Shown: positions 59,701 through 64,000 of the stretch, piece by piece
How positions within the stretch are numbered: the stretch's first letter is position 1
Layout of the letters: the number at the start of each line of letters is the position of its first letter
Program-made: the position numbers and the translations under genes
NCBI GenBank assembly: GCA_947642455.1
Contig: CANRSN010000005.1
Coordinates: 42,722-106,721 of the forward strand
From: an uncultured Clostridiaceae bacterium
GTDB lineage: Bacteria; Bacillota; Clostridia; TANB77; CAG-508
Direction of reading: 5' to 3'
Length of the DNA stretch: 64,000 nt
The notes under the pieces: generated by a model
The model's database searches: none
Seen by the model: only the letters and a program-made list of their open reading frames with translations
Told to the model about the DNA's origin: nothing

Positions 59701-62700
59701 TGCTCCATCATATACTAAGTTTTCAGGTTCATTTACTGTTACATCTGTATCTGTTATTTCTTTTCCTGTTATTGTAAATGTTACTTCTTTATTTACTGTT
59801 CCTATATAGTTTCCTTTTCCTGTTACAACTACTTTTGCTGTATATTCTCCTACATTTACTGCTTTTCCATTTTCATCTGTAGCACCTTCATATGTTACAA
59901 CTACATCTGCATCTATTCCATTGTTTAATGTTACTGTTGCTTCTTTTGATGCTCCATCATATACTAAGTTTTCAGGTTCATTTACTGTTACATCTGTATC
60001 TGTTATTTCTTTTCCTGTTATTGTAAATGTTACTTCTTTATTTACTGTTCCTATATAGTTTCCTTTTCCTGTTACAACTACTTTTGCTGTATATTCTCCT
60101 ACATTTACTGCTTTTCCATTTTCATCTGTAGCACCTTCATATGTTACAACTACATCTGCATCTATTCCATTGTTTAATGTTACTGTTGCTTCTTTTGATG
60201 CTCCATCATATACTAAGTTTTCAGGTTCATTTACTGTTACATCTGTATCTATTATTTCTTTTCCTGTTATAGTAAATGTAATTTCTTTATTTACTGTTCC
60301 TACATAGTTTCCTTTTCCTGTAACAGCTACTTTTGCTGTATATTCTCCTACATTTACTGCTTTTCCATTTTCGTCTGTAGCACCTTCATATATTATAACT
60401 ACATCTGCATTTATTCCATTATTTAATGTTACTGTTACTTCTTTTGATGCTCCATCATATACTAAGTTTTCAGGTTCATTTACTGTTACATCTGTATCTA
60501 TTATTTCTTTTTGTGTTATTGTAAATTCTTTTTCAATTGTAATGCTTCCAGTATAATTTCCTGTTGCTTCCACTTCTACTTGTGCCTTATATGTTCCTAC
60601 ATTTACTGGTTTTCCTTCTACTAGATTTTCTCCTGTATATGCTATTTCTCCTACATTTGCTGTTACATTTTCTTTTGGCTCTACAGTTACAAGTTTTGCT
60701 TCTCCATTATATACTAAGTCTGTTGGAAGTATTATATTCATATCTTCTTGTTTTATTGTTCTTCTTTCTATTGATAGAGTTACTTCCATGTCTTCTATTG
60801 GTTCATAATTATGTGTATCTGTTGATACAAAGCTTACTATTACTATATAATCTCTTGCTTCTACTTGCTCATTACCTGTATATTGTTGTACACTTACACC
60901 ATTTGGTAATGTATCTTCATTTACAGATATACTATGTGGTTGTCCATCATATGTTACTTTTGTTCCACTAAATGTTACCTTTGACATATCATATTTTGCT
61001 TTTTTAATTGTTAATATTACTTCTTTTTCTGGAATTTCTTCATAATTGTCTTTATCTCCAGTAAATTGTACTTTTACTTTATATTCTCCAACTACTATTC
61101 TTCCATTACCTTCATAACCTAAAACAGTTACTCCATCTGGTAAAGTATCTTCATTTACACTAATTGAATGTTTTTCACCATCATATATTGCTTCTGTTCC
61201 ATTGAATGTTACATTTGACATATTATATGTTGCTTTATTTATTGTAAATGTTACTTCTTTATTTATAGTTCCTGCATAAATTCCATTTCCTGTAACAACT
61301 ATTTTTGCTGTATAATCTCCAGCATTTATTGCTTCTCCATCTTCATTTACATTTCCTTCATATGTTATAGCAACATCTGCTGTAATTCCATTATTTAGTG
61401 TTACTGTAACTTCTTTTGCTGTTTTATTGTATGTTAAGTCTTCTGGTATATTTGCTGTTATATCTTCATCTTTTATTTGAATTGGTAATATTTCAAATGT
61501 TTTTTCTATATTAATTGTTCCTTTATAGTTTCCTTTTCCTGTAATAACTACTTTTGCTGTATATTCTCCTATATTTATTGCATTACCATTCTCATTTACA
61601 TTTCCTTCATATGTTATAACTACATCTGCTGTAATTCCATTATTTAATGTTACTGTTACTTCTTTTGCTGTTCCATCATATACTAGATTTTCTGGTTCTA
61701 ATACTTCTATATCTGTATTTTCAATTTCTTTTGCATCTATTGTAAATATTACATTTTTGTTTATTGTTCCTGCAAAATTTCCATTTCCTGCAACAATTAT
61801 ATTTGCTGTATATTCTCCTACATTTACTGGTTTTCCTTCTACTAAGTTTGCTCCTGTATATGTAATAATTATATCTGCTGTAACTCCATTATTTAAGTCA
61901 ACTGTTACTTCTTTTTCTGATCCATTATATGTTAGGTTTTCTGGTACATTTATTGTTATATCTGTGTCTTGTATTGCTTTATCTTCAATTGTAAATGTTT
62001 GTGTTTTATTTAATGTACCAATGTAATTTCCTTTTCCTGTAACAACTATATTTGCTGTATATTCTCCTACATTTACTGGTTTTCCTTCCACTAAGTTAAT
62101 GCCTGTATATGTTATAACTACATCTGCATCTATTTCATTGTTTAATGTTACTGTTATTTCTTTTGCTGTTCCATCATATATTAAATCTTCTGGTACATTT
62201 ATTGTTATATCTGCATCTGTTATTTCTTTTCCTGTTATTGTAAATGTTTCTTCTTTATTTACTGTTCCTATATAGTTTCCTTTTCCTGTTGCAACTACTT
62301 TTGCTTTATATTCTCCTACATTTACCGCTTTTCCTTTTTCATCTGTAGCACCTTCATATGTTATAACTACATCTGCTTCTATTCCATTATTTAGTGTTGT
62401 TGTAACTTCTTTTGCTACTCCATCATATACTAAGTTTTCTGGAATATTTATTGTTACATCTGCATCTGTTATTTCTTTTCCTGTTATTGTAAATGTTTCT
62501 TCTTTATTTACTGTTCCTATATAGTTTCCTTTTCCTGTTGCAACTACTTTTGCTTTATATTCTCCTACATTTACCGCTTTTCCTTTTTCATCTGTAGCAC
62601 CTTCATATGTTATAACTACATCTGCTTCTATTCCATTATTTAGTGTTGTTGTAACTTCTTTTGCTGCTCCATCATATACTAAGTTTTCTGGTATATTAAT

Positions 62701-64000
62701 AGTTATATCTGCATCTGTTATTTCTTTTCCTGATATTATAAAGCTTTCTGTTTTTCTTGCAGTTCCTGCAAAGTTTCCTTTTCCTGTTATTGTTACTGTT
62801 ACTGTATATTCTCCTACACTTACAGGTTTTCCTTCTTCATTTACAGCTCCTTCATATGCTATAACTATATTTGCATCTACACCATCTTTTAATGCTACTC
62901 CTATTTCTTTTGCTTCTCCATTGTAGATTAAATCTTCTGGTTTTGTTATTATTATGTCTTCTTCAGTAACTTGTTTTTCTACTATTGTAAATGTTTTTGT
63001 TTCATTTAATTCTCCTGTATAATTTCCTTTTGCTGTTATTGTTACATTTGCTGTATATTCTCCTACATTTACTATTTTTCCTTGTACAAAGTTGTTTCCT
63101 GCATATGTAATAACAATGTCTGCTTCTAATCCATTATTTAATTGTACTCCTACTTCTTTTATTCCTCCATCATAGATTAGACTTTCTGGCTCTGTAATTG
63201 TTACATCTGATTTTGCAACCTGTTTTGGTGTTATTGTAAATGTTACTTCTTTGTTTACTGTTCCTGAATAATTTCCTTTTCCTGTAATAACTATTTTAGC
63301 TGTATATGTTCCTACATTTATTACATTTCCTTCAACTAAGTTATTTCCTTCATATGTTATAACTACATCTGCATCTACTCCATTATTTAGAGTTACTACT
63401 GGTTGTTTTGCTTCTCCACTATATATTAAATCTTCTGGTTGTGATACTGTTACATCTGTATCTGTTATTTCTTTTTCTATTATTGTAAAGTTTTCAGATT
63501 TATTTATAGTTCCTGAATAGTTTCCTTTTCCTGTTACAACTATGTTTGCTGTATATAATCCTACATTTACAGGTTTTCCATCTTCATTTACATTTCCTTC
63601 ATATGTGATAACAACATCTGCATCTATTCCATTGTTTAATGTTACAGTTGCTTCTTTTGCTGTTCCATCATATGTTAGATCTTCTGGTAAATTTACTGTT
63701 ATATCTTCATCTGTTATAGCTTTTCCTGCTATTGTAAATGTTATTTCTTTGTTTACAGTTCCTTCAAAGTTTCCTTTTCCTGTTACAACTACTTTTGCTG
63801 TATATGTTCCTATTTCTACAGGTTTTCCATCTTCATTTACTGTTCCTTCATATGTGATAACAACATCTGCATCTACTCCATTGTTTAGAGTTACTGTAAC
63901 TTCTTTTGCTGTTCCATTAAATGTTAAGTCTTCTGGTAAATTTAATGTTACATCTGTATCTGTTATTGCTTTTCCTGCTATTGTAAATGTTATTTCTTTA
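56734..64000 (-). CDS. Giant secreted MBG/YDG-repeat surface protein (partial, N-terminus outside window)
   Basis: The frame is open from the right edge to 56734, at least 2421 residues; no in-frame stop occurs in 62092-64000 and no usable start was seen there. Nearly all of it is tandem units of about 75-85 residues of the MBG/YDG type: LVYDGASKEATVTLNNGIDA...GKAVNVGEYTAKVVVTGKGNYIGTVNKEVTFTI. The last 350 residues are DUF5011-like Ig domains (DASGNAASVNVTVVVEDTTAPEI). It ends EFRVR with no LPxTG, helix or dockerin at the C-terminus; an anchor, if any, must be N-terminal. Adhesin-like by analogy. Confidence 0.85.
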   Translation of the reverse strand, partial: KEITFTIAGKAITDTDVTLNLPEDLTFNGTAKEVTVTLNNGVDADVVITYEGTVNEDGKPVEIGTYTAKVVVTGKGNFEGTVNKEITFTIAGKAITDEDITVNLPEDLTYDGTAKEATVTLNNGIDADVVITYEGNVNEDGKPVNVGLYTANIVVTGKGNYSGTINKSENFTIIEKEITDTDVTVSQPEDLIYSGEAKQPVVTLNNGVDADVVITYEGNNLVEGNVINVGTYTAKIVITGKGNYSGTVNKEVTFTITPKQVAKSDVTITEPESLIYDGGIKEVGVQLNNGLEADIVITYAGNNFVQGKIVNVGEYTANVTITAKGNYTGELNETKTFTIVEKQVTEEDIIITKPEDLIYNGEAKEIGVALKDGVDANIVIAYEGAVNEEGKPVSVGEYTVTVTITGKGNFAGTARKTESFIISGKEITDADITINIPENLVYDGAAKEVTTTLNNGIEADVVITYEGATDEKGKAVNVGEYKAKVVATGKGNYIGTVNKEETFTITGKEITDADVTINIPENLVYDGVAKEVTTTLNNGIEADVVITYEGATDEKGKAVNVGEYKAKVVATGKGNYIGTVNKEETFTITGKEITDADITINVPEDLIYDGTAKEITVTLNNEIDADVVITYTGINLVEGKPVNVGEYTANIVVTGKGNYIGTLNKTQTFTIEDKAIQDTDITINVPENLTYNGSEKEVTVDLNNGVTADIIITYTGANLVEGKPVNVGEYTANIIVAGNGNFAGTINKNVIFTIDAKEIENTDIEVLEPENLVYDGTAKEVTVTLNNGITADVVITYEGNVNENGNAINIGEYTAKVVITGKGNYKGTINIEKTFEILPIQIKDEDITANIPEDLTYNKTAKEVTVTLNNGITADVAITYEGNVNEDGEAINAGDYTAKIVVTGNGIYAGTINKEVTFTINKATYNMSNVTFNGTEAIYDGEKHSISVNEDTLPDGVTVLGYEGNGRIVVGEYKVKVQFTGDKDNYEEIPEKEVILTIKKAKYDMSKVTFSGTKVTYDGQPHSISVNEDTLPNGVSVQQYTGNEQVEARDYIVIVSFVSTDTHNYEPIEDMEVTLSIERRTIKQEDMNIILPTDLVYNGEAKLVTVEPKENVTANVGEIAYTGENLVEGKPVNVGTYKAQVEVEATGNYTGSITIEKEFTITQKEIIDTDVTVNEPENLVYDGASKEVTVTLNNGINADVVIIYEGATDENGKAVNVGEYTAKVAVTGKGNYVGTVNKEITFTITGKEIIDTDVTVNEPENLVYDGASKEATVTLNNGIDADVVVTYEGATDENGKAVNVGEYTAKVVVTGKGNYIGTVNKEVTFTITGKEITDTDVTVNEPENLVYDGASKEATVTLNNGIDADVVVTYEGATDENGKAVNVGEYTAKVVVTGKGNYIGTVNKEVTFTITGKEITDTDVTVNEPENLVYDGASKEATVTLNNGIDADVVVTYEGATDENGKAVNVGEYTAKVVVTGKGNYIGTVNKEVTFTITGKEITDTDVTVNEPENLVYDGASKEATVTLNNGVDADVTITYEGVNLVEGKAVNVGTYTAKVVVTGKGNYIGTVNKEETFTITEKEITDTDITVNVPEDLTYNGTAKEVTVTLNNGIEADVAIIYEGNVNEEGKPVDVGTYTAKILVAGSGNYVGMISTAKDFTIVGKEIVDADVTVNEPANLTYDGAAKEATVTLNNGVDADVAITYEGNVNEEGKAVNAGEYTAKVTVTGKGNYAGTVNKEITFTIAGKEITDTDVTVNEPENLVYDGTAKEATVTLNNGVNADITITYEGNVNEEGKAVNAGEYTAKVTVTGKGNYAGTVNKEITFTIAGKEITDTDVTVNAPANLIYDGVAKEATVTLNNGVDADVVITYEGNVNEEGNVVNAGEYTAKVAVTGKGNYAGTVNKEITFTIAGKEILDTDVTVNEPENLIYDGTAKEVTVTLNNGIDADVVITYEGNVTDSEAIEAGTYTAKIVVTGKGNYAGTVNKELTFTIELAKTAIQDTDVTVNEPENLTYDGTAKEVTVTLNNGIDADVVVTYEGNVTEGKAIEVGEYTAKIVVTGKGNFEGTVNKEVTFTIVEPVKDEEAPIISGFEADETYNEDQNVQTLEVGGEYKQLKAIYHDEVDPNPVLTVNTTNLNMSKVGAYTVTYTVTDASGNAASVNVTVVVEDTTAPEISFVNPEDAKQVFTRGGTYKTPQFNVSDNSGEEVVIDRNGIVNETKPGKYIVEYTAIDKYGNRSEKLIVEVLVRNYNPIITYTYNGSDNNELINNAEYIHTLIVNFDGVGYIKNWEQGDEITEEVTAENGKLITSGSNNITDGKYKMTAKLEDGASTTVIFTVNTKGPQITANTTSGQVVMDPDTYIYRGLTSVTFDTSVEYTEAFLVKDDEFVAQTAEEILAYQFEKGIYIIHLKDNMGRLTEIEFRVR
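59430..60249 (-). repeat. Perfect tandem 249-bp repeat, about 3.3 copies
   Basis: Identical blocks recur at 249-bp spacing (for example at 59521, 59770 and 60019). The 83-residue units are identical at the DNA level, unlike the other repeats of the same gene, so this block arose by very recent duplication or conversion. Confidence 0.85.

Noticed and set aside
59430-60249. Tandem repeats as a possible CRISPR or satellite
   Set aside because: The unit is 249 bp, in frame, coding, with no spacers. It is protein repeat expansion.

Overview
The window is a chromosomal segment of a low-GC, AT-rich member of the Bacillota, most likely a Clostridia-type anaerobe. This is an inference from gene content and order: HrcA/CIRCE heat-shock control, the Asp23/AmaP/DUF2273 envelope set, WhiA, RemA (DUF370), a SleB-like hydrolase, formate-tetrahydrofolate ligase, sortase and dockerin/cohesin proteins. 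Stop codons behave as in genetic code 11. Nearly every gene lies on the minus strand; the exceptions are a decayed transporter near the left edge and two short orphan genes (9115 and 26208), each with its own promoter and terminator. I saw no rRNA, tRNA or CRISPR array.

Layout. 1-840: 5' end of a minus-strand gene, a possible small RNA, and a broken MFS-type transporter. 841-6536: TIGR04086 membrane protein, WG-repeat protein, tgt and queA (queuosine), and a membrane-tethered zincin. 6733-8760: groEL-groES under a CIRCE operator. 9115-16104: orphan gene, fhs, then the asp23-amaP-DUF2273-nusB-xseA-xseB envelope/housekeeping run. 16430-20202: fmt, def, priA. 20224-25721: a surface locus with a class B-like sortase, an LPKTG-anchored cohesin protein, and two secreted enzymes with C-terminal dockerins (a CAP protein and an amidase). 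26208-30880: orphan gene with a switch-like leader, CMP-kinase-like protein, rpoZ, remA, yicC, a Lys/Ser/Thr-rich membrane protein, rsmE. 31191-36235: dnaJ, dnaK, grpE, hrcA with a second CIRCE. 36339-45716: hemW, whiA, prmC, a SleB-like hydrolase, an unusual radical-SAM protein, recN and an ADP-ribosyltransferase-like protein. 45925-51374: rplQ, rpoA, rpsD, rpsK, rpsM, rpmJ, infA, map, adk. 51913-64000: second surface locus with a dockerin/Ig protein, a membrane-tethered cohesin protein and a giant repeat protein running off the right edge.

Two themes stand out. First, the window carries a family of about 220-bp palindromic elements (five long copies plus many deleted remnants). Four of the five show recognisable 9-bp target duplications. 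Their GC-rich core is almost invariant, while the arms change sequence but keep pairing, so each would fold into one long hairpin around a structured core. Several sit at gene 3' ends or in terminator T-tracts. Second, there are two separate cohesin/dockerin surface loci with visibly different dockerin recognition residues, suggesting two independent plug-and-socket systems on the cell wall: one covalently anchored by sortase, one held by a C-terminal membrane helix.
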